Shown: in pieces, positions 1-8,621 of the stretch | Layout: every line of letters begins with the position of its first letter | Numbering within the stretch: the first letter of the stretch is position 1 | From: Alphaproteobacteria bacterium | Lineage (GTDB): Bacteria; Pseudomonadota; Alphaproteobacteria; UBA7985; JAUIBT01 | Direction: 5' to 3' | NCBI GenBank assembly: GCA_030428255.1 | Contig: JAUIBT010000013.1 | Coordinates: forward strand, 42,975-106,974 | DNA: 64,000 nucleotides | Translations under genes and position numbers: made by a program | The notes under the pieces: model-generated | What the model was told of the DNA's origin: nothing | The model's database searches: none | Seen by the model: the letters and a program-made list of their open reading frames with translations, nothing else

Positions 1-321
1 GTGTCTGTCTTAACGATTGCGAGCTGCTCGCGCCGCAACAAGGTCGATAATGCGGTCAACGATGATGACATTCTAGCTCCCCTTCCGGCCCCTGTGTCGC
101 AAACCAACGTTCCGGCTATCCCAGTCGCTGATACCGGTTTGCCGCCAAGCGTGCCCGTTGGAGTGCCGCAGCAGGTGGTTCGAGCGCCTGTCCCGGCCCC
201 AATCAATCAAACGGTGATTAGCCAACCTGGACTTGCGCCCCTGCCAGCGCCAAGCGGCAATTGTGATGTCGTGCCGACCAGTAAATCCGGGCTGGTTCAG
301 TTCCGCCGCAATTGCCTGTAG
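1..321 (+). CDS. Proline-rich lipoprotein, 5' end cut by window
   Basis: The frame is open from the first base, and the apparent GTG at position 1 may be an internal Val codon. The visible 106 residues start with the end of a lipoprotein signal peptide: the lipobox-like I-A-S-C places the lipidated Cys near residue 9, so only the tail of the hydrophobic stretch is inside the window. The mature part is low-complexity and rich in Pro, Val and Ala. It ends in a compact tail with two Cys (C-D-V-V-P-T-S-K-S-G-L...R-x-x-C-L). The same tail closes the next gene, so the two are paralogues. No enzymatic motif is seen. A strong terminator follows. Function unknown; a small envelope lipoprotein is the most that can be said. 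Confidence 0.65.
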   Translation: MSVLTIASCSRRNKVDNAVNDDDILAPLPAPVSQTNVPAIPVADTGLPPSVPVGVPQQVVRAPVPAPINQTVISQPGLAPLPAPSGNCDVVPTSKSGLVQFRRNCL

Positions 322-698
322 CGGCCCTTAAAACATCGATTCAAAATAGAGTATTCGGGCCGCCAGGCCCATATGCACCCCACGGCCCTGCCGAGCTGAC
401 TTGCAAGTCAGCTCTGCGGGGTTTTGGCGGCTGCCGTCCTACAGGTGCTCAACCTTGAGCGATGATCACTCGGCACGGCCTGGCCCTGGCTCGCTCAGCC
501 GACCAGCGATGCGCCCCACTCCCTGACCGCAGAACAGGAACGCCTTGACCACAAAACGCCTGTCAGCTTCATAACAAAGTGCAGGTCTTGCCAACTTTAG
601 GTCGAGTTTCCCTGTTTAAACTCTCTTTATTGCCGGACCGCAGCCCTCTGGACAGCAGCCCTGTCGTCCCACTGTTAATGCAATTTGAGATAGATTTT
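322..698. other. Intergenic region between the two lipoprotein genes
   Basis: This 377-nt stretch holds the terminator of the first lipoprotein gene near its start. The remaining 270 nt should contain the promoter of the second lipoprotein. I see no convincing -35/-10 pair, RNA gene or conserved coding frame in it. Confidence 0.5.
386..425 (+). terminator. Rho-independent terminator after first lipoprotein gene
   Basis: The core stem GAGCTGACTT/AAGTCAGCTC is a perfect 10-bp inverted repeat with a 2-nt centre. It is extended by CCCTGC/GCGGGG after one mismatch and followed by TTTT. The U-tract is short but the stem is very long. Confidence 0.75.
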
Positions 699-1130
699 AT
701 GGTTAAGAGATATTTGGTCGGCGGTCTTGTTACTGCCGCTGTTTTCGCTGGCGTTACGGGCTGCTCTCGCACCCCCGCACAAACCGCGACCAACGACATT
801 TTTGCACCGACAAGCGTGCCAATGGCGAGTACGCCGGTGAGTGAGCCCATCATCGCAGCCATTCCGGTCGCAGGTGCGTCTAATGTGGATTATGCACCGA
901 CGCCTGTGCCGACCGAGATGTATCAACCTGGCGTATATCAAGCCGACGTGTATCAGCCTGTGGTGGTGCCGCCTGCACAGCACGCTCAAGTTGCGCCGCT
1001 GCAGCCCGCTCCCCTGGTAGCGCCTCCGCTAGTTTCCTCAGAAGCTCCTTTGGCTCCGCCCAGCTTTGATTGTAACAATATTCCGACATCAAAATCAGGC
1101 CTGACCCGCTATCGCGAATCCTGCCTGTAG
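699..1130 (+). CDS. Proline-rich lipoprotein, paralogue of the preceding gene
   Basis: This is a 143-aa protein when started at ATG 699; the open frame extends further upstream but without a signal peptide. Residues 1-20 form a classic lipoprotein signal (M-V-K-R, a hydrophobic core, then lipobox V-T-G-C), so the product should be lipidated and envelope-anchored. The mature part is rich in Pro, Val and Ala and contains three imperfect Y-Q-P/Y-Q-A-D-V repeats near the middle. The tail D-C-N-N-I-P-T-S-K-S-G-L-T-R-Y-R-E-S-C-L matches the tail of the preceding gene, including both Cys. A terminator follows directly. I do not recognise a named family. Tandem duplication is inferred from the shared tail and lipobox. 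Confidence 0.75.
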   Translation: MVKRYLVGGLVTAAVFAGVTGCSRTPAQTATNDIFAPTSVPMASTPVSEPIIAAIPVAGASNVDYAPTPVPTEMYQPGVYQADVYQPVVVPPAQHAQVAPLQPAPLVAPPLVSSEAPLAPPSFDCNNIPTSKSGLTRYRESCL

Positions 1131-1478
1131 ACGCGAGCCAAGCGCTCGAGTCCCTTTTAGACGCCTTGGTTTTCAGCCAGGGCGTTTTGCGTTTGGGGAC
1201 CCGTCGCCACGGGACGGTCATTGTGCGTCCACGATGTAGAATTCCAGCCCGTTTGGCATGGCTTCTCCACAGAAGTTTCTTTGCGCCGTCTGAACAGCGC
1301 TTGCCAGGTCAAATATAGCCGTTCAACTAGAGGCAACCCAGTCTCAATTGGGGGAAACTGTGCTCTCGATTTCTCCTCTCCTTAGAGGGCGAGGCGCAAA
1401 AAAGTGTCATTTCGCACGGTGTTCGCTTGGCTTATGTGCTGTGCACCGTCGGAAAAGACCGCTCTAGGAAGGAATACA
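1131..1478. other. Leader region of the NCS2 permease
   Basis: After the lipoprotein terminator about 290 nt remain before the permease start. Inverted repeats include CCTCT/AGAGG around 1375-1388 and ACGGTG/CACCGT at 1416-1449, the latter just ahead of the ribosome binding site. A CCCA/TGGG pair lies near 1337-1352. Together they suggest a structured mRNA leader. I cannot match it to a known riboswitch by eye. Confidence 0.4.
1161..1188 (+). terminator. Rho-independent terminator after second lipoprotein gene
   Basis: A 9-bp stem ACGCCTTGG/CCAGGGCGT (one G-T pair) has a 7-nt loop and is followed by TTT. It sits 30 nt after the lipoprotein stop codon. Confidence 0.75.
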
Positions 1479-2897
1479 ATGTCAAACTTGGCAGAGAACT
1501 TAAAAGACCCGAATTATACGCCGGGGATCACCAAACTGGTTCCGCTTGGAATTCAACATGTCATGGCAATGTTCATTGCCAACGTAACGCCTGCGATCAT
1601 CATTGCTGGGGCCGCAGGCTTCGGGTTTGGTTCGGATGCGGGGGCCAAAGGCTTCCCCGACATGACCTACATGATCCAGATGTCCATGCTGTTCGCCGGT
1701 ATCGCGACACTGTTCCAAACGATTGGCATGGGCCCGGTCGGCGCTCGACTGCCGATCGTGCAGGGCACCAGCTTTGCGTTCGTTCCGATTATGATCCCAA
1801 TTGTTGCAGGCCAAGGTACGGCGGCCCTGCCTGCCCTATTTACGGCCGTCTTCGTCGGTGGACTATTCCATACCTGCATCGGTTTCTTCATCGGTCGCAT
1901 CCGCTTTGCCTTGCCGCCCCTTGTTACCGGCCTGGTGGTTTTGATGATCGGTCTCGCGTTGGTCAAGGTTGGCATTCAATACGCTGCCGGTGGTGTGCCC
2001 TTGATTGGTAAGCCTGAATACGGCTCCCTGGCCAAGTGGGCTCCAGCCTTGGTGGTGATCTTCGTAACGCTTGGCGTGAAGTTCTACGCACGCGGCACGC
2101 TGTCGATTGCAGCAGTTTTGATCGGTTTGATCGCCGGTTATCTGTTCGCTTTGATTATGCCCGGCGGCCTCACCGTTGCAGGTATTGCCTCGCAATGGGA
2201 TCGTGCTGCGACCTTCGCACGCCCCGAGTTTTCTCCTTACGGTTGGGATTTTTCGACAGCAGCCATTGGTGGCATCATCGGAATGTGCCTGATGGCCATC
2301 GTTTCCGCGGTTGAGACAGTAGGCGACGTTTCAGGGATCACCAAGGGCGGCGCTCAGCGCGAAGCCACCGACAAAGAAATCCGTGGCGCGACCTTCGCAG
2401 ACGGCCTTGGTACAGCTGTTTCGGGCCTGTTTGGTGGCTTGCCGAATACCTCCTTTAGCCAAAACGTAGGCCTGATTGCTCTGACTGGCGTCATGAGCCG
2501 TCACGTCGTGACCGTTGGTGGCCTGTTCCTAATCCTTTGCGGTTTGGTGCCCAAGGTGGGCGCGATCATTCGCACCATTCCGATTGAGGTGCTGGGCGGC
2601 GGCGTGATCGTCATGTTCGGCATGGTTGTCGCCGCAGGCGTCTCGATCCTGTCGGATGTGAAGTGGAACCGTCGCAACATGGTGATCTTCGCAATCTCCT
2701 TGTCAATTGGCCTGGGTCTGCAACTCGAGCCGGGCGCGCTTCAGCACGTTCCGACCTTGCTCAAGAACCTGTTGACCACAGGACTGCTGCCTGCTGCTCT
2801 GCTAGCGATCTTTCTCAATCTGATCTTGCCCGCCGAGTTGGCTGGCGAGGCCACTGAGGAGGTCTCGGGCGGTATGGCTGGTCACGACGACGACTAA
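1479..2897 (+). CDS. NCS2-family nucleobase:cation symporter (xanthine/uracil permease)
   Basis: An inner-membrane transporter of the nucleobase-ascorbate (NAT/NCS2) family, which imports xanthine, urate or uracil with a cation. The start is ATG 1479 because AGGAAGGA lies 5 nt upstream; this gives 472 aa, usual for the family. Around a dozen hydrophobic segments are visible. The signature region S-A-V-E-T-V-G-D followed later by N-T-S-F-S-Q-N-V-G-L-I-A-L-T-G-V (residues about 310-365) is the substrate-binding motif area of the family. The gene is monocistronic, with a terminator 50 nt downstream and a long structured leader. Substrate cannot be read from sequence alone. A purine is favoured by the urate-degradation genes elsewhere in the window, but these are 35 kb away, so that link is inference. 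Confidence 0.85.
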   Translation: MSNLAENLKDPNYTPGITKLVPLGIQHVMAMFIANVTPAIIIAGAAGFGFGSDAGAKGFPDMTYMIQMSMLFAGIATLFQTIGMGPVGARLPIVQGTSFAFVPIMIPIVAGQGTAALPALFTAVFVGGLFHTCIGFFIGRIRFALPPLVTGLVVLMIGLALVKVGIQYAAGGVPLIGKPEYGSLAKWAPALVVIFVTLGVKFYARGTLSIAAVLIGLIAGYLFALIMPGGLTVAGIASQWDRAATFARPEFSPYGWDFSTAAIGGIIGMCLMAIVSAVETVGDVSGITKGGAQREATDKEIRGATFADGLGTAVSGLFGGLPNTSFSQNVGLIALTGVMSRHVVTVGGLFLILCGLVPKVGAIIRTIPIEVLGGGVIVMFGMVVAAGVSILSDVKWNRRNMVIFAISLSIGLGLQLEPGALQHVPTLLKNLLTTGLLPAALLAIFLNLILPAELAGEATEEVSGGMAGHDDD

Positions 2898-2944
2898 GAT
2901 TGAGGCCTAGGGTCTCTCAGACCCAAGTTTGCCTACACACACCA

Positions 2945-2976
2945 AGGGCCCCTGCATCGCTGTAGGGGCCCTTTTT
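2945..2976 (+). terminator. Rho-independent terminator after permease gene
   Basis: The stem AGGGCCCCTGCA/TGTAGGGGCCCT (one G-T pair) is followed by TTTTT. It lies between the permease and the convergent MBL gene. Confidence 0.85.
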
Positions 2977-3018
2977 CTAAAGGCGCAAATAAGAGAGGAC
3001 GCCCCGGCTCCAGGAGCT

Positions 3019-3798
3019 CTAGGTCGCGGGGCTCTCCAGCTCGATCACCAGGCCGTCATAAGCCGGGCGCACTTGCGCAGGCAAGTGATCACACAGCCAG
3101 CGATAGTCCATGTCGTTGCTCATGTGGGTCAGGAAGGCCATCTTCGGCTTCAGTCGCTCGATCCACTCCAGCGCCATGTCCAGGTGCGCGTGGGCTGGGT
3201 GCGGCTTGCGGCGCACCGCGTCAACCATCAAGACCTCCAAGCCTTGCAGCTTGGCGAAGTGCGTCTCGTCCAGGTCTACACAGTCCGTACAATAGGCAAA
3301 ATCGCCGATGCGCATGCCCAGCGAGTCGATGCGCCCGTGCGGCTGGCGAAAGAACTCGAGCCGCTGACCTGCCAATTCGAAATAGCCGCGCTGTTCGTCC
3401 AGCGGCATGGCCTTCATAAAGGGATCGTACATGCCGAACCCACGAAAGACATGCACGAAGCTGGTATCAATGCTCTCCAACACCTCGGCGGTTGAATAGA
3501 CCGGCAGCGAGCCACTGCCTTGCGCCATGGGGATCAGACGCAGCTCATCAATCCCCATGATGTGATCGGCGTGGGTGTGGGTATAAAAGACCCCGTCAAT
3601 GTGGCTCCAGTCGGCGTCCAACAGTTGCAGACGGATGTCTGGGCCTGAGTCCACCAAGAGACAATACCCGTTGAATTCGAGCAGGATCGACGAGCGTCGC
3701 CGCTGGTTTCGCGGCTCGTTGGGGTCACACTGTCCCCAACCCCCAAGCAGCGTTGGAACGCCGGTTGATCCGCCACAGCCAAGAACTTGAATCTTCAT
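3019..3798 (-). CDS. Metallo-beta-lactamase-fold phosphodiesterase (PhnP-like)
   Basis: A 259-aa cytoplasmic hydrolase of the metallo-beta-lactamase superfamily. The metal-binding motif H-T-H-A-D-H is at residues 74-79, preceded by the conserved D-S-G-P-D strand at 50-54. The N-terminus M-K-I-Q-V-L-G-C-G-G-S-T-G-V-P is typical of the PhnP/phosphoribosyl cyclic phosphodiesterase branch. It is the last gene of the dacA-holB-metG-tatD run, and its ATG overlaps the tatD stop as ATGA, so it is translationally coupled. No phn (phosphonate) genes are nearby, so a general cyclic phosphodiester or nucleotide substrate is more likely than a C-P lyase role. The exact substrate is unknown. Confidence 0.8.
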   Translation of the reverse strand: MKIQVLGCGGSTGVPTLLGGWGQCDPNEPRNQRRRSSILLEFNGYCLLVDSGPDIRLQLLDADWSHIDGVFYTHTHADHIMGIDELRLIPMAQGSGSLPVYSTAEVLESIDTSFVHVFRGFGMYDPFMKAMPLDEQRGYFELAGQRLEFFRQPHGRIDSLGMRIGDFAYCTDCVDLDETHFAKLQGLEVLMVDAVRRKPHPAHAHLDMALEWIERLKPKMAFLTHMSNDMDYRWLCDHLPAQVRPAYDGLVIELESPAT

Positions 3799-4616
3799 GC
3801 AACCTGCCTAAAGGCGCTCTCGACCTGATGACGCGGCACCTTAGCGAAGAGGCGAAAAAAGTTTTCGCAGGTCAAATCAGCAAAGTCCTGGAAACTCTGC
3901 CCCAGGTAGTCGGCCATATAGCGCGCCGTATGGGCTACATAGGCGGGCTCGTTGGGTTTGCCGCGATGGGGTGCGGGTGCCAGGTAGGGCGAGTCTGTTT
4001 CGACCAACAGGCGTTCAGGCGGGACTTGCGCAAAGATTTGGCGCAGGTCTTCGGACTTCTTGAAGGTCGCAATGCCAGATATCGAAATGTAGTGGCCCAT
4101 GTCCACGCAGCCGCGCATCAGCTCTAGGCCGCCAGTGAAACAGTGAATAACGCAAGGAAATGCGCCGTCTTGGTGGCCTTCGCGCAATATCGCCAGGGTA
4201 TCGTCATCCGCATCGCGGGTGTGAACAACCAGCGGCAACTGGGTTTGGCGGGCCGCCGCGATATGAGCGCGAAAGCTGCGCTGCTGGTCCTCTCTTGGGG
4301 CGTGCTGATAGAAGTAGTCGAGCCCACTTTCGCCAATCGCCACCACCTTGTCACGCCTGGCGAAGTCCAACAAAGGCCCCGGCTCGCTCAGCCCTTCCTT
4401 GCCCGCTTCGTGGGGATGCACGCCGACCGCTGCATAGATTTCTGCATGGTCTTGCGTCAGTTGATAGACCCGTTCAAACTGGCTCAACCGCACGCCGATC
4501 GACACCATACAGCCAACACCGGCCTGCCGCGCGCGCGCTAGAATGGCACCGCGCTCTTGGTCCAGCTCAGGGTAGTCAAGGTGGCAATGACTATCGACCA
4601 ACATAGGCCCAGACAT
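3795..4616 (-). CDS. tatD: TatD-family metal-dependent deoxyribonuclease
   Basis: A 273-aa TIM-barrel hydrolase of the TatD/YcfH family, which acts as a metal-dependent DNase or 3'-5' exonuclease. The start at 4616 is chosen because GAGG lies 9 nt upstream and the resulting N-terminus M-S-G-P-M-L-V-D-S-H-C-H-L-D carries the metal-binding D-S-H-C-H at the expected position. The family motifs G-E-S-G-L-D-Y, the H-T-R-D-A segment, H-C-F-T-G and E-T-D-S-P-Y-L-A-P all follow in order. It starts 4 nt after the metG stop and overlaps the next gene by ATGA, so the three form one operon. The metG-tatD-MBL order is common in alphaproteobacteria. Confidence 0.9.
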   Translation of the reverse strand: MSGPMLVDSHCHLDYPELDQERGAILARARQAGVGCMVSIGVRLSQFERVYQLTQDHAEIYAAVGVHPHEAGKEGLSEPGPLLDFARRDKVVAIGESGLDYFYQHAPREDQQRSFRAHIAAARQTQLPLVVHTRDADDDTLAILREGHQDGAFPCVIHCFTGGLELMRGCVDMGHYISISGIATFKKSEDLRQIFAQVPPERLLVETDSPYLAPAPHRGKPNEPAYVAHTARYMADYLGQSFQDFADLTCENFFRLFAKVPRHQVESAFRQVA

Positions 4617-4620
4617 GTCT

Positions 4621-6177
4621 TTAGGCCTCACTTTCCGGTGCCACATAGCGCGGGAAGACGCCGCTCGGCTTGTCAATTGCGATACCTGGCTCAAGCATGG
4701 CGTCGAAGGAGGCCAAAGCGTAGCCGCCCTCACCGGTTTCACTCAAGAAAGACAGCAGCTTTGCCGTGCTTGTCGGCATGAAAGGATGCGCCAGCAAAGT
4801 GATGCGGCGAATGACATTGGCCATGACATAGAGCACGGTCCGCATGCGCGCGGGGTCGGTCTTCTTCAGGGTCCAGGGCGCTTGCTCATCGACATAGACG
4901 TTGGCCTCACTCACCAGGCCCCAAATCGCCTCCAGAGCGCGGTGAAAAGCCTGTTGCTCCATCTGGGCAGCCACCTTTTCGAGCACCGCCCCGCTGCTCG
5001 CGAGGATCGCCTCATCGGCGTCAGTCAGCGTTCCCGGGGTCGGTATTGCGCCGTCGCAATTCTTGAAGATCATCGACAAAACGCGCTGAGCCAGGTTGCC
5101 GTATGCATTGGCCAAGTCAGCGTTCATGCGCGTTTCCATGGCCGAGGCAGAGAAGTCGCCGTCGTTGCCAAACGGCACCTCGCGCATCAGGAAATAACGG
5201 GTTTGATCCAGGCCGTACTTTTCGACCAAAGCGTAGGGGTCGATGACATTGCCCAGGGACTTGGAGATCTTCTGCCCCTCATTGGTCCACCAGCCATGCG
5301 CAAAAACGCGCTTGGGCAGCGGCAGGCCTGCCGCCATCAAGAAGGCAGGCCAATAGACAGCGTGGAAGCGCAGGATGTCCTTGCCGACCATGTGCAGATC
5401 AGCGGGCCAAAAGCGCCCGTACTGGCTGTCTTTCTCTTCGTTCGGGAAGCCCAATGCGGTGATATAGTTCGCCAGAGCGTCCAGCCAGACGTACATGACG
5501 TGCTTTTCATCGCCTGGCACGGGGATGCCCCAGCTAAAGGTTGTGCGAGAAATCGACAGGTCGCGCAGCCCGCCTTTGACAAAGCTCATCACCTCATTGC
5601 GTCGGCTGGCGGGCAAAATGAAATCCGGTTGGCTTTCATAGAGCTCAATCAGCTTGTCTTGAAAGGCTGAGAGCTTGAAGAAATAGGACGGCTCAACCAC
5701 CCACTCGACTTCCTTGCCCGAGGCCACAGCATAGCGCTTGCCATCGTCCCGAACCTCGGTTTCGTCCTCATTATAGAAGGCCTCGTCAGAGACCGCATAC
5801 CAGCCCTCGTAGCCGCCTTCATAGATCGTTCCGGCCTGCTCTAGGCGGCGCCACAGCTCCTGCACACCGGACTTGTGGCGGGCTTCGGTGGTGCGGATGA
5901 AATCGTTGTGCGAGAAGCCCATGTCATCGGCAAGATCGCGAAAGCTGACCGAAACTTGGTCGGTGAAGTCTTGCGGCGCGATACCGGCCTTGGTTGCAGC
6001 TTGCTCGATTTTCTGACCATGCTCGTCGGTACCGGTCAGGAAATGCACATCAAAGCCCTGCATACGCTTGAACCGCGCCATAACATCACAGGCCAAACTG
6101 GTATAGGCGTGACCGATATGCGGCTTATCGTTCACGTAGTAGATGGGCGTTGTGATGTAGTAGGTGGGGCGGCTCAC
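4621..6177 (-). CDS. metG: Methionyl-tRNA synthetase
   Basis: A class I aminoacyl-tRNA synthetase that charges tRNA-Met, in the cytoplasm. The ATP-binding signature H-I-G-H is at residues 20-23 and the K-I-S-K-S version of KMSKS is near residue 305. The length (518 aa from GTG 6177) fits the short form without the C-terminal tRNA-binding EMAP-like domain. The frame could also begin at TTG 6183; GTG is preferred because it yields V-S-R-P-T-Y-Y-I-T-T, matching the normal N-terminus. No ATG is available near the start. The gene lies in the holB-metG-tatD cluster. Confidence 0.93.
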   Translation of the reverse strand: MSRPTYYITTPIYYVNDKPHIGHAYTSLACDVMARFKRMQGFDVHFLTGTDEHGQKIEQAATKAGIAPQDFTDQVSVSFRDLADDMGFSHNDFIRTTEARHKSGVQELWRRLEQAGTIYEGGYEGWYAVSDEAFYNEDETEVRDDGKRYAVASGKEVEWVVEPSYFFKLSAFQDKLIELYESQPDFILPASRRNEVMSFVKGGLRDLSISRTTFSWGIPVPGDEKHVMYVWLDALANYITALGFPNEEKDSQYGRFWPADLHMVGKDILRFHAVYWPAFLMAAGLPLPKRVFAHGWWTNEGQKISKSLGNVIDPYALVEKYGLDQTRYFLMREVPFGNDGDFSASAMETRMNADLANAYGNLAQRVLSMIFKNCDGAIPTPGTLTDADEAILASSGAVLEKVAAQMEQQAFHRALEAIWGLVSEANVYVDEQAPWTLKKTDPARMRTVLYVMANVIRRITLLAHPFMPTSTAKLLSFLSETGEGGYALASFDAMLEPGIAIDKPSGVFPRYVAPESEA

Positions 6178-6271
6178 AAGCAAAATCTTTTCGTCGCAAG
6201 GGTTGGCTGGGATTTGACGGCACGTCCGGCCGCCTAAGACAGCCTTCTTTTAAGGCCGCCTACGTAGAACA

Positions 6272-7210
6272 TCAACGACTCTGCTGTGTTTTCACGCATT
6301 TCTTGATGGTCGTCAGATAGTCGAGCCAGCATGCTTGGGCGTCCAAATTGTAAGACTGGCGTTTTTGTTCCAGCTCAGCGATGGCAAAATAGGCGTCGCT
6401 GAAACTTGAGCTGGCAGTTTGGCGCCCGTGCTGACTGATCGCGCGCAAGACTTGTGCCAGCGCCAGATCCGGGTTTGCCAGGCACCAAGCCAACAACTCG
6501 CCTTGCTGAGCGGGCTCCAATCGTCCCGCTAGGAGGCGCTGAATATGACCGAGCGCATCGCGGGCCTTGGCGTCGCTAAGCTGGCGGGCGATGTCCAACG
6601 AGCCCCCACTGGCGTCCAGGGCTTCGGGGCTCAGGTTCATGCCTTGCTGTTGGACGATGGTCTGCATCACGCTGGGCGACAAAGGCGCAAAGGGCAACGC
6701 GGTGACGCGCGAGCGGATGGTTGGCAGAACCTGTTCCAGATCGCTCACCAGCAAGATGATGATGGCCGATGTGGGCGGCTCTTCCAGTACCTTCAAGATA
6801 CCATTGGCAGCCTGCCGGTTGAGCTTTTCGGCCTGCTCTACAACTGCGACCCGCCAGGGCGAGCGCGAGGGCGTTTGTTGCATGAAGTTCACCAGCCGCC
6901 GCGCCGATTCGACCTTGATCTCGGGCTTGGCCATGCTGTCATCCGGCGACAAATCCAAGAAATCCGGGTGCGCCCGATCGCTCATAAGGCGCTGTTCCTG
7001 CGCCCAATCCTGCGGACTTGAGCCCTCGCCACCAGCCAAGAGCCAAGCCGCCAGTCGCTTGGCAGTCAGGGCACGACCAATGCCGCTTGGGCCGACACAC
7101 GCCAAGGCGTGGGGCAAGCGATTGCTCGCCAGGCTGGTCTCCAGTTGGTCGATGGCGCGGTCCTGGCCCAGAATGCCATCAAACAAGCTTGCGAAGGCCT
7201 TGGGCGTCAT
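6272..7210 (-). CDS. holB: DNA polymerase III delta-prime subunit
   Basis: A 312-aa clamp-loader subunit that helps load the sliding clamp during replication. The N-terminal AAA+ region has F-D-G-I-L-G-Q-D-R-A-I and a degenerate Walker A (G-P-S-G-I-G-R-A, residues 40-47) in which the catalytic Lys is replaced by Arg. Loss of ATPase function is usual for delta-prime. The S-R-C zinc-binding cysteines of the gamma-type subunits are absent. The segment N-G-I-L-K-V-L-E-E-P-P and the sensor-1-like S-D-L-E-Q-V-L-P-T-I-R-S-R are clear. In related genomes tmk usually lies directly upstream; here the 81-nt gap to dacA is too short for it. Confidence 0.9.
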   Translation of the reverse strand: MTPKAFASLFDGILGQDRAIDQLETSLASNRLPHALACVGPSGIGRALTAKRLAAWLLAGGEGSSPQDWAQEQRLMSDRAHPDFLDLSPDDSMAKPEIKVESARRLVNFMQQTPSRSPWRVAVVEQAEKLNRQAANGILKVLEEPPTSAIIILLVSDLEQVLPTIRSRVTALPFAPLSPSVMQTIVQQQGMNLSPEALDASGGSLDIARQLSDAKARDALGHIQRLLAGRLEPAQQGELLAWCLANPDLALAQVLRAISQHGRQTASSSFSDAYFAIAELEQKRQSYNLDAQACWLDYLTTIKKCVKTQQSR

Positions 7211-7291
7211 GGCTGCCGGGCGCTTGGGGCTGCGGCTGCTGGTGTCCTTGTGCTGGCAATGGGGCTGATTTTGGGCATGACGGCGCGCGAT

Positions 7292-8491
7292 CTAACGAAT
7301 TATGCCCGCAGGGTCGCCCAAGGGGTCGCCCCAGATGCTGTCGCGCAGGCTGCGCGTCACGGCAACGAAGCGATTGACCCGCGGAATGTCATAGGCGGCC
7401 TTCAAACTGATGCGCTGTGTTTCAAGGCCGGGCCCAGAGATCACCAGCTCACCCACCACGTCACCCGCTTTGATCGGGGCATCGACCGGGCCATCATACA
7501 TGACCTTTGCAGACAGTTTGTGCTCGTCGGCTTTGCGAATGGTCAGCGTGAGGCCGCTCGACACCTTCAAAGGCACATAGGGTTTGGTCCCCAGCCAGAC
7601 CCGGGCGTGCTCGACGATCTGGTTGTCATGCACGACGGCGAAGGTCGAGAAGGTTCGCAGCGCCCAATCCATCACGCGCCGCCCCTCTTTGGCGCGTTGA
7701 ACCTTCGAGTCCATGCCGTTCAGGACCATGACAACCCGGCGATTGCCCTGCTTGGCCGATCCTGCCAAGCCGTAGCCGCCCAGTTCTGTATGACCGGTTT
7801 TTAGGCCATCGGCTCCCAAATTATCGTCTAACAACGGATTACGGTTTGCCTGCTCAACGCCACCCCACTTGAAGGAGCGCGTTTGGAACATTTGGTATTC
7901 ATCAGGAAACTCTTGGATCAACGCCGCACTGACCAAAGCGATATCGCGCGCTGTAGACACGTGGCCCGGATCGGGCCAGCCGCTGGCGTTGACAAAATGG
8001 GTGTTGCGCATGCCCAGTTGTTCGGCCGCCTGGTTCATCAGGATGCTAAATGCTTCTTCTGATCCCGCGATGCCTTCGGCTATGGCAATGGCCGCATCAT
8101 TACCTGAGACAATCATCAAGCCCGTCAAGAGGTCGCGATAAGACACCCGTTCGCCTTCAACCAGGAACATGGTCGAGCCCGGCTTGTCGGCAGCTTTCTT
8201 ACTGATTTTGACTTTGTCATCCAGGCTAATCTCACCAATGCTGGCCATGCGATAGGTCACATAGGCAGTCATGATTTTGGTCAGGGACGAGGGCGCCATG
8301 GGCTCGTCTGCGCGGCGCTCATACAAGATTGTGTTGGTGGACAGATCAACGACGAACGCCTGCGAGGCGACCGAGCTGAACGCCAGCGCTGAGCCAGCCC
8401 ATGCCAAGAGCAAGGCCACAAGCAGGCAGAGGCCACCTAGCATGCGGCGAACAGAAATGGAAGCGTGCAATAAGAGCAGTCGTGAGGGCAT
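7292..8491 (-). CDS. dacA: D-alanyl-D-alanine carboxypeptidase (PBP5/6 family)
   Basis: A periplasmic, membrane-anchored low-molecular-weight penicillin-binding protein that trims the terminal D-Ala from peptidoglycan stem peptides. All three active-site motifs are present: S-L-T-K at about residue 69, S-G-N in I-V-S-G-N-D-A-A, and K-T-G in G-L-K-T-G-H-T. A signal peptide (double Arg, a hydrophobic core, then A-L-A) covers about residues 15-37. The open frame reaches TTG 8578, but ATG 8491 gives a sensible signal peptide; ATG 8443 is a third option. None has a clear ribosome binding site. The C-terminal PBP5_C beta domain follows from about residue 270. Length is 399 aa. The gene leads the run into holB-metG-tatD. 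Confidence 0.88.
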   Translation of the reverse strand: MPSRLLLLHASISVRRMLGGLCLLVALLLAWAGSALAFSSVASQAFVVDLSTNTILYERRADEPMAPSSLTKIMTAYVTYRMASIGEISLDDKVKISKKAADKPGSTMFLVEGERVSYRDLLTGLMIVSGNDAAIAIAEGIAGSEEAFSILMNQAAEQLGMRNTHFVNASGWPDPGHVSTARDIALVSAALIQEFPDEYQMFQTRSFKWGGVEQANRNPLLDDNLGADGLKTGHTELGGYGLAGSAKQGNRRVVMVLNGMDSKVQRAKEGRRVMDWALRTFSTFAVVHDNQIVEHARVWLGTKPYVPLKVSSGLTLTIRKADEHKLSAKVMYDGPVDAPIKAGDVVGELVISGPGLETQRISLKAAYDIPRVNRFVAVTRSLRDSIWGDPLGDPAGIIR

Positions 8492-8621
8492 GAGGTCCAA
8501 GGTGAGCTGTGAAGGTCTAAGGTTGAGCTGCGGCTCTGGAGCCACGCTTTGATTACTGCGACAGAGCCGTGGCAGCAATTTGTTATTGATGCCTATCCAC
8601 CGCTGGCAGTGGATGGCCGCC

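Noticed and set aside
4615..5670. Long plus-strand frame (351 aa) across metG
   Set aside because: It is the reverse-strand shadow of the metG coding sequence, favoured by codon bias, and has no ribosome binding site.
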